Of a stretch of DNA of 64,000 bases, positions 18,804-28,437 are shown in pieces. The notes beneath the pieces are model-generated. The model searched no databases. It was not told where the DNA came from and saw only the letters and a program-made list of their open reading frames with translations. Both the position numbers and the translations under genes were made by a program. This DNA is from Yersinia entomophaga (GTDB lineage: Bacteria; Pseudomonadota; Gammaproteobacteria; Enterobacterales; Enterobacteriaceae): contig NZ_CP010029.1 of assembly GCF_001656035.1 (NCBI RefSeq), positions 234,410 to 298,409 on the forward strand, written 5' to 3'. Position 1 is the stretch's first letter. Every line of letters begins with the position of its first letter.

Positions 18804-20834
18804 GTGAATATTCTTAGTTACTTGCAAAAAGTGGGGCGGGCTTTGATGGTCCCTGTGGCCACACTGCCCGCAGCCGCGATACTCATGGGTGTGGGTTACT
18901 GGATTGACCCAGTAGGCTGGGGGGGGGATAACGCATTAGCGGCGTTATTTATCAAATCCGGTTCTGCGATCATCGATAACATGTCTGTGCTGTTCGCCAT
19001 TGGTGTGGCTTACGGTATGTCTAAAGACAAAGACGGTGCTGCTGCGCTGACCGGTTTTGTCGGCTTCCTGGTTCTGACTACTCTGTGTTCCCCGGCCGCT
19101 GTGTCGATGATTCAAAAGATTCCTGTGGATCAGGTTCCGGCTGCGTTCGGTAAAATCAACAACCAGTTCGTGGGTATCCTGGTGGGTATCATCTCGGCCG
19201 AGTTGTACAACCGCTTTAGCCATGTAGAGCTGCCAAAAGCGCTGTCCTTCTTCAGCGGCCGTCGTCTGGTGCCAATCCTGACTTCCTTCCTGATGATTGC
19301 CGTTGCCTTTGTTCTGATGTATCTCTGGCCGTTGATTTACAACGCGTTGGTGACTTTCGGTGAATACATCAAAGATATGGGCTCCGTTGGCGCAGGTATC
19401 TATGCCTTCTTCAACCGTTTACTGATTCCGGTCGGTTTGCATCACGCCCTGAACTCCGTGTTCTGGTTTGACGTTGCCGGTATTAACGATATTCCTAACT
19501 TCCTGGGTGGCCAACAGTCTATTGACGCCGGTAAAGCGGTTGTAGGTATCACCGGTCGTTATCAGGCGGGCTTCTTCCCAATCATGATGTTCGGTTTACC
19601 TGGCGCGGCGTTGGCGATTTATCACTGCGCACGTCCAGAAAACAAAGCCAAAGTGGCGGGTATCATGATGGCGGGTGCCTTTGCCGCCTTCTTCACCGGT
19701 ATCACCGAACCTCTTGAATTCTCCTTCATGTTTGTTGCTCCGGTGCTGTACTTCATTCACGCCGTGCTGACCGGTATTTCCGTATTCATCGCTGCCAGCA
19801 TGCATTGGATAGCTGGCTTCGGTTTCAGCGCCGGTCTGGTGGATATGGTGCTGTCTTCACGTAACCCGTTGGCCACTCATTGGTATATGCTGATTCCGCA
19901 GGGCCTGGTGTTCTTCGCCATCTACTATGTGGTATTCCGTTTCACTATCAACAAATTCAACCTGCTGACCCCGGGTCGTGAACTGGCGACTGCCGGTGAC
20001 GAAACCGACGGCTACGATGTTGACGTGGATAATGCTAATCCAAATAACGAGAGCGAAATCAACGCACTGGCTCGCCGTTATGTGGGTGCCATCGGTGGTT
20101 CAGATAACCTGACCAACATTGATGCCTGTATTACTCGTCTGCGTTTGAACGTGAAAGATTCTGCGTTGGTTAACGATAGTCTGGCTAAACGCCTGGGCGC
20201 GTCGGGTATCATTCGCCTGAATAAACAAAGCGTACAAATCATCGTTGGTACTCGTGCAGAACTGATCGCTGGCGCAATGCGTACCGTACTGGCCAGTGGC
20301 CAGATTCCTGCGGCCAGCGCTTCAGCTGCGGCAGAAATTAAGCCTCAGGCGGTGATCAATACGCCTAAAGCCCCATCTTTGGTGCTGGTGGCACCGGTAA
20401 CCGGTGACGTGGTTGCGTTGGAGCAGGTTCCAGACGAAGCCTTTGCCAGCAAAGCAGTCGGTGATGGCGTAGCCATTCGCCCAACGGATAAAACCGTGGT
20501 TTCGCCTGCTAGCGGCACTATTGTTAAGATCTTTAATACTGACCATGCTTTCTGTCTAGAAACCGACACTGGCGCTGAAATCGTTGTCCACATGGGCATA
20601 GATACGGTGAAACTGAACGGTCAGGGCTTTGCTCGTCTGGTGGAAGAGGGGGCAGTGGTAGAAGCGGGTCAACCGATTCTGGAACTGGATCTGGCCTACC
20701 TGAACGCCAACGCGCGCTCTATGATTAGCCCGGTAGTTGTTAGTAATATCGATGATTACGCCGGTATTACTCTGCTGGCTGGCGACACCGTGGTGGCAGG
20801 TCAGACCAAACTGTTTGAAATTCGCGGTAAATAA
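18804..20834 (+). CDS. nagE: PTS N-acetylglucosamine transporter, EIICBA
   Basis: Imports and phosphorylates GlcNAc. The GTG at 18804 (NILSYLQKVGRALMVPVATL) aligns with the start of E. coli NagE and follows AGGGGGAAAG; the open frame begins 19 codons earlier at another GTG whose ribosome site is poorly spaced. The 676 residues comprise EIIC (about 1-400, multiple membrane spans, GLHHALNS and GITEPLEF motifs), EIIB with phospho-Cys in NIDACITRLRL, and EIIA with phospho-His in VVHMGIDTV. A run of nine G residues (18919-18927) lies in the early coding region. Length is slightly above the E. coli 648. Confidence 0.96.
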   Translation: MNILSYLQKVGRALMVPVATLPAAAILMGVGYWIDPVGWGGDNALAALFIKSGSAIIDNMSVLFAIGVAYGMSKDKDGAAALTGFVGFLVLTTLCSPAAVSMIQKIPVDQVPAAFGKINNQFVGILVGIISAELYNRFSHVELPKALSFFSGRRLVPILTSFLMIAVAFVLMYLWPLIYNALVTFGEYIKDMGSVGAGIYAFFNRLLIPVGLHHALNSVFWFDVAGINDIPNFLGGQQSIDAGKAVVGITGRYQAGFFPIMMFGLPGAALAIYHCARPENKAKVAGIMMAGAFAAFFTGITEPLEFSFMFVAPVLYFIHAVLTGISVFIAASMHWIAGFGFSAGLVDMVLSSRNPLATHWYMLIPQGLVFFAIYYVVFRFTINKFNLLTPGRELATAGDETDGYDVDVDNANPNNESEINALARRYVGAIGGSDNLTNIDACITRLRLNVKDSALVNDSLAKRLGASGIIRLNKQSVQIIVGTRAELIAGAMRTVLASGQIPAASASAAAEIKPQAVINTPKAPSLVLVAPVTGDVVALEQVPDEAFASKAVGDGVAIRPTDKTVVSPASGTIVKIFNTDHAFCLETDTGAEIVVHMGIDTVKLNGQGFARLVEEGAVVEAGQPILELDLAYLNANARSMISPVVVSNIDDYAGITLLAGDTVVAGQTKLFEIRGK

Positions 20835-20878
20835 GGCGTTAACGCGCTAATTATCTGTTCCGAATAGCAAACATATCA

Positions 20879-20910
20879 ACGGGAAGGGAGCGATCTCTTC
20901 CCGTTTTTTT
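20879..20910 (+). terminator. Terminator of nagE
   Basis: ACGGGAAGGGA pairs with TCTTCCCGT and is followed by seven T residues, about 45 bases past the nagE stop. Confidence 0.9.
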
Positions 20911-21021
20911 ATGCCAAAACGCCAATCCCCCCTTTTTACTGTAACAAACGGTTGTTTCCGGGCCGGGCTTGTTGGATTATAGGCGGTTATGTGTTTGCGC
21001 TTTGCATTGAGGAATAAAGCA

Positions 21022-22689
21022 ATGAGTGAGGCAGAAGCCCGCCCAAGTAATTTTATCCGTCAAATTATCGACGAAGATTTAGCCACCGGTAAGCATACAT
21101 CGGTACATACTCGTTTTCCGCCTGAGCCAAATGGTTATCTGCACATTGGCCATGCGAAGTCTATTTGCCTGAACTTTGGTATTGCACAAGATTATCAGGG
21201 CCAGTGTAACCTGCGCTTTGATGACACCAATCCGGTAAAAGAAGACGTCGAATTTGTTGAGTCAATCAAGCAAGACGTGGAGTGGCTGGGCTTCGAATGG
21301 AGCGGTAAAATCCGCTATTCATCCGATTACTTCGATCAACTGCATCAGTATGCGATTGAGCTGATTAACAAAGGTCTGGCCTATGTTGATGAGTTGAGCG
21401 CAGAGCAGATGCGTGAATATCGTGGCACCCTGACAACTCCGGGTAAAAACAGCCCGTATCGCGATCGCAGCGTGGAAGAAAACCTGGCGCTGTTTGAAAA
21501 AATGCGTGCCGGTGAATTTGCCGAAGGCGCTGCCTGCCTGCGTGCCAAAATCGATATGGCTTCGCCATTTATCGTGATGCGCGATCCGGTGCTGTACCGC
21601 ATTAAATTTGCGGAACATCATCAGTCTGGCAATAAGTGGTGCATCTACCCGATGTATGACTTTACCCACTGCATTTCCGATGCGTTGGAAGGGATTACCC
21701 ATTCGCTCTGTACTTTGGAGTTCCAGGATAACCGCCGTCTGTACGATTGGGTGCTGGATAACATTTCTATCGATTGCCATCCACGTCAGTACGAGTTCTC
21801 TCGTCTGAATCTTGAGTACGCCATCATGTCTAAGCGCAAGCTGAACCTGTTGGTGACCGAGAAGCTGGTGGAAGGTTGGGATGACCCACGTATGCCTACT
21901 ATCTCCGGCCTGCGTCGTCGTGGCTATACTGCAGCGTCTATCCGCGAGTTCTGCCGTCGTATCGGCGTAACCAAGCAGGATAACAACGTCGAAATGATGT
22001 CGCTGGAATCCTGTATCCGTGATGATCTGAATGAAAACGCACCGCGCGCCATGGCCGTGCTGGACCCAATCAAGGTCATTATTGAGAACCGCAAAGCGGG
22101 TGAAGAATGGCTGACAATGCCAAATCATCCGAATAAGCCGGAAATGGGAACCCGCCAAGTTCCGTTCGATAGCGAAATTTATATCGATCGCGCTGATTTC
22201 CGCGAAGAAGCCAATAAACAGTACAAACGTTTGGTATTGGGCAAAGAAGTTCGCCTGCGTAATGCCTATGTGATTAAAGCCGAGCGCGTTGAAAAAGACG
22301 CCGAAGGTAATGTCACTACGGTTTACTGTAGCTATGACGCGGAAACCCTGAACAAAGATCCGGCCGATGGCCGTAAAGTGAAAGGCGTTATTCACTGGGT
22401 TTCAGTTGCTCATGCGTTGCCTGCGGAAATTCGTTTGTACGATCGTTTGTTTAGTGTACCAAACCCCGCGGCGGCAGAAGACTTCCTGTCAACGGTGAAC
22501 CCAGAGTCTCTGGTTATCCGTCAGGGCTTTGTTGAGCCAAGCCTGGTTGACGCTAAGCCGGAAAAAACCTACCAGTTCGAACGCGAAGGGTATTTCTGCG
22601 CTGATAGCCGTTACTCTAGCGCCGAGCATTTGGTATTTAACCGTACCGTTGGCCTGCGTGATACCTGGGCTGCTAAAGCAACTGCCTGA
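21022..22689 (+). CDS. glnS: Glutaminyl-tRNA synthetase
   Basis: Charges tRNA-Gln, so it serves the three glutamine tRNAs encoded at 11105-11501. The 555-residue class I enzyme has the HIGH motif as [14 protein letters not shown] (near residue 33) and the KMSKS-like motif as IMSKRKLN. The ATG at 21022 ([14 protein letters not shown]) fits the family and has a GAGG site (21009-21012) upstream; the frame is open for 11 further codons. It stands alone between strong terminators. Confidence 0.98.
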   Translation: MSEAEARPSNFIRQIIDEDLATGKHTSVHTRFPPEPNGYLHIGHAKSICLNFGIAQDYQGQCNLRFDDTNPVKEDVEFVESIKQDVEWLGFEWSGKIRYSSDYFDQLHQYAIELINKGLAYVDELSAEQMREYRGTLTTPGKNSPYRDRSVEENLALFEKMRAGEFAEGAACLRAKIDMASPFIVMRDPVLYRIKFAEHHQSGNKWCIYPMYDFTHCISDALEGITHSLCTLEFQDNRRLYDWVLDNISIDCHPRQYEFSRLNLEYAIMSKRKLNLLVTEKLVEGWDDPRMPTISGLRRRGYTAASIREFCRRIGVTKQDNNVEMMSLESCIRDDLNENAPRAMAVLDPIKVIIENRKAGEEWLTMPNHPNKPEMGTRQVPFDSEIYIDRADFREEANKQYKRLVLGKEVRLRNAYVIKAERVEKDAEGNVTTVYCSYDAETLNKDPADGRKVKGVIHWVSVAHALPAEIRLYDRLFSVPNPAAAEDFLSTVNPESLVIRQGFVEPSLVDAKPEKTYQFEREGYFCADSRYSSAEHLVFNRTVGLRDTWAAKATA

Positions 22690-22713
22690 TTAGGCTAGTG
22701 ATTAGTCATATTG

Positions 22714-22743
22714 AAAAGCGTAGCTTCGGCTGCGCTTTTTTTT
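22714..22743 (+). terminator. Terminator of glnS
   Basis: AAAGCGTAGC-TTCG-GCTGCGCTTT stem with a stable tetraloop, followed by an uninterrupted T-run. Confidence 0.92.
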
Positions 22744-22781
22744 GTCTGTTTTCTGTGTTGTGCTGAATATTCGTTACTATG

Positions 22782-23029
22782 ACTCAACCACTCAACCACT
22801 CAACCACTCAACCACTCAACCACTCAACCACTCAACCACTCAACCACTCAACCACTCAACCACTCAACCACTCAACCACTCAACCACTCAACCACTCAAC
22901 CACTCAACCACTCAACCACTCAACCACTCAACCACTCAACCACTCAACCACTCAACCACTCAACCACTCAACCACTTAACCACTTAACCACTCAACGACT
23001 TAACCACTCAACGACTTAGTCATTCAGCC
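22782..23029 (+). repeat. Octanucleotide tandem repeat array, 24 perfect plus 7 degenerate units
   Basis: The unit ACTCAACC repeats without a single change 24 times from 22782 to 22973. Seven diverged units follow (ACTTAACC twice, ACTCAACG, ACTTAACC, ACTCAACG, ACTTAGTC, ATTCAGCC). Phase was checked at several points along the array. All three plus-strand frames are free of stops within the perfect part, because the 8-base unit cycles through all frames, and would encode a TQPLNHST repeat. Every minus-strand frame meets TGA. An ATG at 22779 opens a 66-codon frame that ends in the first degenerate unit, but no ribosome-binding site is visible. Perfect short units in this number are prone to slippage. 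Confidence 0.97.
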
Positions 23030-23188
23030 AACCATCTGTCGCTCGATTATTATGGGCCGCGTTGCGGTTTAATTTATTAAACCTGAACATCAGGTTGCTC
23101 CAATTGATAATGTCCCATTCTTTGCTTTTAGGGCTGTAAAGTTAACGCTCGAGTTAATACTGAATTTTGAGTGGAATAACGGCATCAA

Positions 23189-23211
23189 GAATATTCGCAT
23201 TGCGAATTAAT
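23189..23211. promoter_or_regulatory. NagC operator 1 upstream of chiP
   Basis: TTCGCA-T-TGCGAA is a perfect inverted repeat (23194-23206) in AT-rich flanks, matching the NagC box. Its centre is at 23200, which is 222 bases from the second box. Confidence 0.75.
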
Positions 23212-23366
23212 GGCGTTGATAAATGTTCATTAGAACAGATTTTTAATAGTTTGATTCGTCGCTGAAACCTTTCAATCATCCCTCGTTGACTTTTTATCGT
23301 TGTATTAATTAGGTTTTTAACCAGAAATTCAGATTTTGTGAAGTCAGTAATATTTTTTCATAGTTA

Positions 23367-23382
23367 TGTGCACATTGTCATA
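23367..23382. promoter_or_regulatory. Weak CRP-like site upstream of chiP
   Basis: TGTGC-ACATTG-TCATA has about eight of ten consensus arm bases. It lies between the two NagC palindromes, close to the likely promoter. The match is modest and could be chance. Confidence 0.4.
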
Positions 23383-23410
23383 TTTTGGCTAAATACCTTT
23401 TTTTTCAATT

Positions 23411-23432
23411 GATAATTCGCGTCGCGAAAAAT
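23411..23432. promoter_or_regulatory. NagC operator 2 upstream of chiP
   Basis: TTCGCG-T-CGCGAA is a perfect inverted repeat (23416-23428) flanked by A/T, centred at 23422. It overlaps the candidate -10 GATAAT and would block transcription when occupied. Confidence 0.8.
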
Positions 23433-23556
23433 AGTCTGTGTTTAGCAAATAATGCTAACGAGGATTATCCCTCACTATTTCTTTACCCAGATGGGTTTTA
23501 TTTCAGCGGAACCTGTGAGCAGTGGTGAACACAAGGCAACGCTATTTACTTGTGAT

Positions 23557-23570
23557 GTCAAAGAGGAATT
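23557..23570 (+). promoter_or_regulatory. ChiX sRNA pairing site over the chiP ribosome-binding site
   Basis: GTCAAAGAGGAATT is exactly complementary to the seed of the ChiX (MicM) sRNA as I remember it (AATTCCTCTTTGAC). It includes the Shine-Dalgarno AGAGGA eight to ten bases before the chiP ATG. In E. coli and Salmonella this pairing blocks chiP translation and exposes the mRNA to Rho. The chiX gene itself is not in the window. Confidence 0.8.
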
Positions 23571-23577
23571 TTTTCAT

Positions 23578-24981
23578 ATGGTTACGCACTGTGCTAAACG
23601 TAAAACGTTAGCGCTCGCAGTCGCGGGCGCGGTGTTAGGGACTGGGTTCATGATAGCGCCGGAGGCGCAAGCTGAAGGTTTTATCGATGATTCATCACTT
23701 ACTGGTGGTGTTTACTATTGGCAGCGCCAACGTGATCGTAAGGACCTAACGCCTGACAGTGCGGACTACGGCAAATATGTCGCCAACCTGCATCACTCGA
23801 CTTTTAACGCCAATCTGGATTTCTCTTCTGGCTACGCCGCTGACATGTTCGGTATCGACCTGGCGGCCTTCGGTGCCGTAGAGATGACCAACAGCGGCCC
23901 GGCGGCACCAAACGAAATCGGCTTCAGTGATGCGAAAAGCCGTTGGGATGAAAAATGGACCGGTGACACCAGCGGTGTGAGCCTGTATAAAGCCGCCGCG
24001 AAATTCAAGTTTGGCGATTACTGGGCGCAGGGCGGTTACATTCAACCAAAAGGTCAAAGCTTACTGGCTCCGCACTGGAGCTTTATGCCGGGCACCTACC
24101 GTGGTGCTGAAGGTGGCGCGAAGTTTGATTTCGACACCGCCGGTGCGCTCTCCATGTCTTACATGTGGACCGACGAATACAAAGCGCCTTGGTATCGCAA
24201 TATGTACAACTTCCGTCAGGCTGATGGCTTGACCGGCGTGAGCTACCTACACTCCTTCGGTGCTAAATACGACTTCAAAAACAAACTGGTTATGGAAGCG
24301 GCGTTTGGTCAAGCAAAAGACTACATGGATCAGTATTTTGCTAAAGCCTCTTATGCCTTCCCGGTTGCAGGTAACGATCTGCGAACGTCTTACCAGTTCT
24401 ACGGGGCTAAAGACAAAGTTGACGGCGGCGCAAGCAACCCTAACGACGTTTACGACGGTCTGGCATGGTTGCAGGCGCTGACCTTCGGTTATACCACCGG
24501 GCCATTTGACCTGCGTCTGGAAGGTACCTGGGCCAAGGCTGAAGGCAATCAGGGCTACTTCCTGCAACGTATGACTCCGGGCTATGCCAGCTCCAATGGT
24601 CGTTTGGACGTGTGGTGGGATTCCCGCTCCGACTTTAACGCCAACGGCGAAAAAGCAGTATTTGCTGGCGTAATGTATGACCTGGTTAATTGGAATATGG
24701 CTGGTTGGTCTGTCGGTACCTCCTATGCTTACGGCTGGGATGCAAAACCAAGCTCTAATCCAGTGTTCGATCAGAATACTCGTTTAAAAGAGTCTGCATG
24801 GAACTTCGACGTGCTGTACACCTTGCAGGAAGGCCGAGCCAAAGGGACATTATTCAAACTGCATTACACCATGTATGACAACCACACCAATATCCCGAGC
24901 TACGGCGGTGGTTTTGGCAACATCTTCCAGGATGAGAAAGACATTAAATTTATCGTGATCGCGCCGTTCACCATCTTCTAA
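23578..24981 (+). CDS. chiP: Chitoporin, OprD-family outer-membrane porin
   Basis: An outer-membrane channel for chito-oligosaccharides, 467 residues. A signal peptide of about 32 residues ([19 protein letters not shown]...PEAQA) precedes [20 protein letters not shown], the conserved mature N-terminus. The protein is rich in alternating beta strands and ends in the outer-membrane signature [10 protein letters not shown] with C-terminal Phe. The ATG at 23578 is set by the signal peptide and the SD AGAGGA; the frame is open upstream, but that part is leader. It begins the chiP-chiQ-chitobiase operon. Confidence 0.97.
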   Translation: MVTHCAKRKTLALAVAGAVLGTGFMIAPEAQAEGFIDDSSLTGGVYYWQRQRDRKDLTPDSADYGKYVANLHHSTFNANLDFSSGYAADMFGIDLAAFGAVEMTNSGPAAPNEIGFSDAKSRWDEKWTGDTSGVSLYKAAAKFKFGDYWAQGGYIQPKGQSLLAPHWSFMPGTYRGAEGGAKFDFDTAGALSMSYMWTDEYKAPWYRNMYNFRQADGLTGVSYLHSFGAKYDFKNKLVMEAAFGQAKDYMDQYFAKASYAFPVAGNDLRTSYQFYGAKDKVDGGASNPNDVYDGLAWLQALTFGYTTGPFDLRLEGTWAKAEGNQGYFLQRMTPGYASSNGRLDVWWDSRSDFNANGEKAVFAGVMYDLVNWNMAGWSVGTSYAYGWDAKPSSNPVFDQNTRLKESAWNFDVLYTLQEGRAKGTLFKLHYTMYDNHTNIPSYGGGFGNIFQDEKDIKFIVIAPFTIF

Positions 24982-25028
24982 CTGTCGGCCCCGGCGGAGT
25001 CGTCGGGGCGCATAACGGAGTCTGTGTC

Positions 25029-25355
25029 ATGAAAAAACTGATAGGTGTGGTTGCCGTTGTTCTGGGATTGAGCGCCTGTGTTCAGCAAGCGCCGGTACAG
25101 CCGGAAGATTCGAAACTGAAACAAGCTTACAGTGCTTGTATCAATGCCAGTGAAGGGTCGCCAGAAAGGCTGATTCCTTGCAAAGCGGTGTTAAACGTAT
25201 TGAAGCAGGAAAAAGCCCACCAGACCTTTGCTGAGAAAGAAAACGTTCGCGTATTGGATTACCAACGTTGTCTGGATGCCGAACAGACGGGCAACGGTCA
25301 GGCTTATGCCGCTCAGTGCGGAAAGCTGTGGCAGGAAATACGTAACAATAATTAA
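25029..25355 (+). CDS. chiQ: Chitosugar-linked outer-membrane lipoprotein
   Basis: A 108-residue lipoprotein (YbfN family). The lipobox LSAC puts the acylated Cys at residue 17, after MKKLIGVVAVVLGLSA. The residue after Cys is Val, so outer-membrane sorting is expected. Four further cysteines in the mature part (SACIN, IPCKA, QRCLD, AQCGK) could form two disulfides. It lies between chiP and the hexosaminidase, with an 18-base gap to the latter. The molecular role is unknown; E. coli chiPQ are co-regulated. Confidence 0.92.
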   Translation: MKKLIGVVAVVLGLSACVQQAPVQPEDSKLKQAYSACINASEGSPERLIPCKAVLNVLKQEKAHQTFAEKENVRVLDYQRCLDAEQTGNGQAYAAQCGKLWQEIRNNN

Positions 25356-25373
25356 GGATGGATGAGGTGAGTC

Positions 25374-28055
25374 ATGAATAAATTCAAACTAAGTGCTTTG
25401 GCTGCGTTAACAGCAACTTTTGGTTTGATGGGGGCGGCGCAAGCCAGCCCCGCCGACCAACAGGTTGTCGACCAACTAAGCCAGCTTAAGGTTAATTTCA
25501 AAATAAAAGATAACCGAGCCGCAGATAATGGAACGGATTGTGCCGCGTTGGGAGCTGACTGGGCCTCTTGTAACAAAACACTGATTACTCTGACCAACGC
25601 CGGGGATGAGATTCAGGGTAAAGATTGGGCGCTGTATTTCCATAATGTGCGTCAGGTGCTGGCGGTGGGTAACGATCAGTTCAAAATTACCCATTTGACC
25701 GGCGATCTGCATAAAATCGAGCCAACCGATAAGTTCAGCGGTTTTCCGGCCAATAAAGCAGTGGAAATCCCGATCACAGGTGAATACTGGCAGCTATTCG
25801 AAACCGACTTTATGCCGCGCTGGTACGCCACTTCTGGCGATGTGCAGCCAAAAGTTCTGGCTAGTACTGACACCGAAGATATCGATCAATTCCTGACGCG
25901 CTTCACTGGGGATCAATGGAAGCGTACCAAGGACGATAATAACGTTCTGATGACGCCTGAATCCCGTTTTGTTAAGAACGAAAGTCTGAAAACCCTGCCG
26001 GCAGAAAGCCTGCGTGGGCAGATTATTCCAACGCCGATGAGCGTCAAAGTTCATAACGCTGATGTCGATCTGAGCAAAGGCGTGGCGCTGGAGTTGAGTG
26101 CTTTACCAAAACCTGCGGCAGACGCAGCGCAGAAACGCTTTGAAATGCTGGGTGTGAATGTTAATGCGGCGGGCTACCCGATAACGACTATGATTCAGCC
26201 GAGTGATTTTAAAGGCGATCTGGCCGTTGCTGGTGCTTATGAACTGAAGATTGGCGAGCAGGGCGCGCAGGTAATTGGTTTCGATCAAACCGGCGTGTTT
26301 TACGGTTTACAGTCAATCCTGTCGCTGATTCCGTCCGATGGCAGTAAGAAAATTGCTACTCTGGATGCCAAAGATGCACCGCGCTTTGAATATCGCGCGC
26401 TGTTCCTTGATGTCGGCCGTAACTTTAAAACCAAGGATGCGGTACTGCGTTTGTTGGACCAAATGTCCGCTTACAAGCTAAACAAATTCCACTTCCATCT
26501 TAGCGATGATGAAGGCTGGCGCATAGAAATTCCGGGCTTACCGGAGCTGACCGAAGTGGGAAGCAAGCGTTGCCACGATCTCAGCGAAAATGCCTGTTTA
26601 TTGCCACAGTTAGGTTCAGGCCCGGATAGCAATAATCTGGGAAGCGGGCACTTTAGCCGTCAGGATTACATCGATATCCTGAAATATGCCAAAGCGCGCC
26701 AGATTGAAGTGATTCCCGAAATCGATATGCCGGCTCACGCCCGTGCTGCGGTCGTTTCGATGGAAGCTCGCTATAACAATCTGATGAAGCAGGGTAAAGA
26801 AGCAGAAGCCAATGAATTCCGCCTGCTGGACCCGACGGATGATTCCAATACGACTTCAGTTCAGTTCTATGAGCGTAAAAGCTACCTGAATCCCTGCCTG
26901 GATTCTTCCAAACGCTTTGTGGATAAAGTGATTGGCGAAATGGCTCAGATGCATAAAGAAGCGGGTATGCCGCTGCAAACCTGGCACTTTGGCGGAGATG
27001 AGGCGAAAAATATCCGTTTGGGCGCGGGTTTCCAGGATAAAAACGGCAAGATTGAGCCGGGCAAGGGCATTATCGATCAGAGCATCGAAGATAAACCTTG
27101 GGCGAAGTCTCAGGTTTGTCAGGACATGGTTAAGCAAGGAAAAATTGAGGACGTGGAACACCTCGCTAGCCACTTTGCGATAGAAGTGAGCAAGTTGGTT
27201 AATGCGCACGGTATTGAGAAAATGCAGGCCTGGCAGGATGGTTTGAAAAACGCCAAAGATGCCAAAGCTTTCGCTACCAAACGCGTAGGTGTGAACTTCT
27301 GGGATACCCTGTATTGGGGCGGAGCCGATTCGGTGAACGATTGGGCGAATAAAGGCTATGAAGTCATCGCTTCTAACCCAGACTATGTTTACTTCGATAT
27401 GCCTTATGAAGTGAACCCGCGTGAGCGGGGCTATTACTGGGCAACTCGTTTTACCGATGAAGCTAAGGTATTCAGTTTTGCGCCAAATAACATGCCGCAG
27501 AACGCTGAAACTTCCGTTGACCGCGATGGTAACCATTTCAGCGCCAAGAGTGATAAGCCTTGGCCGGGTGTTCACGGTATTTCAGGTCAGTCGTGGAATG
27601 AAACTGTACGTACGGACGATCAAATGGAATACATGATGTTCCCACGAGCGCTGCCGTTGGCAGAACGTGCTTGGCATCGCGCACCTTGGGAGCAGGATTA
27701 TAAAGCGGGCCGCGAGTACAAAGGTGGAGAAACCCATCATGTGGATACTCAGGCGTTAAGTGCCGATTGGCAGCGTTTTGCCAATATTATGGGTCAGCGC
27801 GAGTTGGCAAAACTGGATAAGGCCGGTATCTCGTATCGCCTGCCAGTGCCGGGAGCGCGTGTTCAGGGCGGCTTATTGGAGGCTAACGTTAGCCTGCCGG
27901 GGCTGACCATAGAATACTCCGTTGACGGTGGTCAGCAATGGCAGAAATACGATATCAAAAACCAGCCGAAGGTCAGTGGCGAAGTGATGATTCGTTCTGC
28001 CAGTCCGGACGGTAAGCGCAACAGTCGTGCTGAAGTCGTTAGCGCAACTTTGTAA
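25374..28055 (+). CDS. ctb: GH20 beta-N-acetylhexosaminidase (chitobiase)
   Basis: Hydrolyses chitobiose and longer chito-oligosaccharides to GlcNAc. The 893-residue protein starts with a signal peptide ([24 protein letters not shown]), so it acts in the periplasm or outside. Domains in order: CHB_HEX N-terminal carbohydrate-binding domain (about 30-185), GH20b (about 220-340), GH20 catalytic barrel (about 345-795, [20 protein letters not shown]), and the C-terminal CHB_HEX_C domain. The catalytic Asp542-Glu543 pair is in [10 protein letters not shown]. Overall organisation is that of Serratia marcescens chitobiase, where the operon is chiPQ-ctb. Confidence 0.95.
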   Translation: MNKFKLSALAALTATFGLMGAAQASPADQQVVDQLSQLKVNFKIKDNRAADNGTDCAALGADWASCNKTLITLTNAGDEIQGKDWALYFHNVRQVLAVGNDQFKITHLTGDLHKIEPTDKFSGFPANKAVEIPITGEYWQLFETDFMPRWYATSGDVQPKVLASTDTEDIDQFLTRFTGDQWKRTKDDNNVLMTPESRFVKNESLKTLPAESLRGQIIPTPMSVKVHNADVDLSKGVALELSALPKPAADAAQKRFEMLGVNVNAAGYPITTMIQPSDFKGDLAVAGAYELKIGEQGAQVIGFDQTGVFYGLQSILSLIPSDGSKKIATLDAKDAPRFEYRALFLDVGRNFKTKDAVLRLLDQMSAYKLNKFHFHLSDDEGWRIEIPGLPELTEVGSKRCHDLSENACLLPQLGSGPDSNNLGSGHFSRQDYIDILKYAKARQIEVIPEIDMPAHARAAVVSMEARYNNLMKQGKEAEANEFRLLDPTDDSNTTSVQFYERKSYLNPCLDSSKRFVDKVIGEMAQMHKEAGMPLQTWHFGGDEAKNIRLGAGFQDKNGKIEPGKGIIDQSIEDKPWAKSQVCQDMVKQGKIEDVEHLASHFAIEVSKLVNAHGIEKMQAWQDGLKNAKDAKAFATKRVGVNFWDTLYWGGADSVNDWANKGYEVIASNPDYVYFDMPYEVNPRERGYYWATRFTDEAKVFSFAPNNMPQNAETSVDRDGNHFSAKSDKPWPGVHGISGQSWNETVRTDDQMEYMMFPRALPLAERAWHRAPWEQDYKAGREYKGGETHHVDTQALSADWQRFANIMGQRELAKLDKAGISYRLPVPGARVQGGLLEANVSLPGLTIEYSVDGGQQWQKYDIKNQPKVSGEVMIRSASPDGKRNSRAEVVSATL

Positions 28056-28175
28056 TTATCCGTCTAGTTGTAGTATCGGCCCTGAGCAATTGGGGCCAAA
28101 TTAACCTGTTGTTAAACTGAGTGTTATTAAGCTGTGTCTAGTTATCTCCTGTTTAAGTTGAGTTGATGGTAATTT

Positions 28176-28201
28176 CCCCGGTGCCCCCGGGGTTTTTTTT
28201 T
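28176..28201 (+). terminator. Terminator of the chiPQ-ctb operon
   Basis: CCCCGG pairs with CCGGGG, followed by nine T residues. It lies about 120 bases past the chitobiase stop; a GGCCC / GGGCC hairpin at 28078-28098 precedes it. Confidence 0.85.
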
Positions 28202-28437
28202 GCCTGTTATTTAGTGTAATTATTTGCGAACGTTTTTAGTCGCTGAGCCTTATTTTAGATAAAGATGACTTAGGCCCAAAATAATTGAAATTTAATCTGT
28301 TTATTTGAACGCTAAATAACAATAGGCGGAGAAGGAAAATAGATTTATGAGGAGTAAAAAAAAGACCACGCATTTTCCAAGTGTATTTTACGACTTAGAG
28401 AAGGGTGGTCTGATACTCGGATCTGATGAATCAGATC
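28202..28437. other. Intergenic between chitobiase and fur
   Basis: Apart from the fur-side terminator at 28356-28411, this holds a second palindrome GATCTGAT-GA-ATCAGATC (about 28421-28438) next to the fur stop, followed on the plus strand by TTATTTTTT. No gene is supported. Confidence 0.5.
28356..28411 (-). terminator. Probable terminator of fur
   Basis: On the minus strand, AGACCAC pairs with GTGGTCT across a loop of about 40 bases and is followed by eight T residues. The long loop is unusual, so this is only probable. Confidence 0.5.

Larger units (their letters stand above)
22744..23577. other. Intergenic region upstream of chiP
   Basis: After the glnS terminator come the tandem array, then about 550 AT-rich bases with two NagC palindromes, a weak CRP-like site and the ChiX pairing site, listed separately. 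No real gene is seen. The chiP -10 could not be fixed with confidence; GATAAT at 23411-23416, overlapping the second NagC box, is a candidate. Confidence 0.7.

Noticed and set aside
21319..22395. A 358-codon minus-strand gene inside glnS
   Set aside because: Antisense to a conserved tRNA-synthetase gene; composition follows the third-position pattern of glnS.
22742..22987. A real repeat protein encoded by the octanucleotide array
   Set aside because: The frame is open only because the 8-base unit lacks stops in all three plus frames. No ribosome-binding site is seen, the ATG at 22779 is in AT-poor context, and the peptide is pure TQPLNHST. Kept as a repeat, not a gene.
22782..23029. CRISPR array
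   Set aside because: There are no 25-35-base repeats with unique spacers; the unit is 8 bases in uninterrupted tandem and no cas genes are present.
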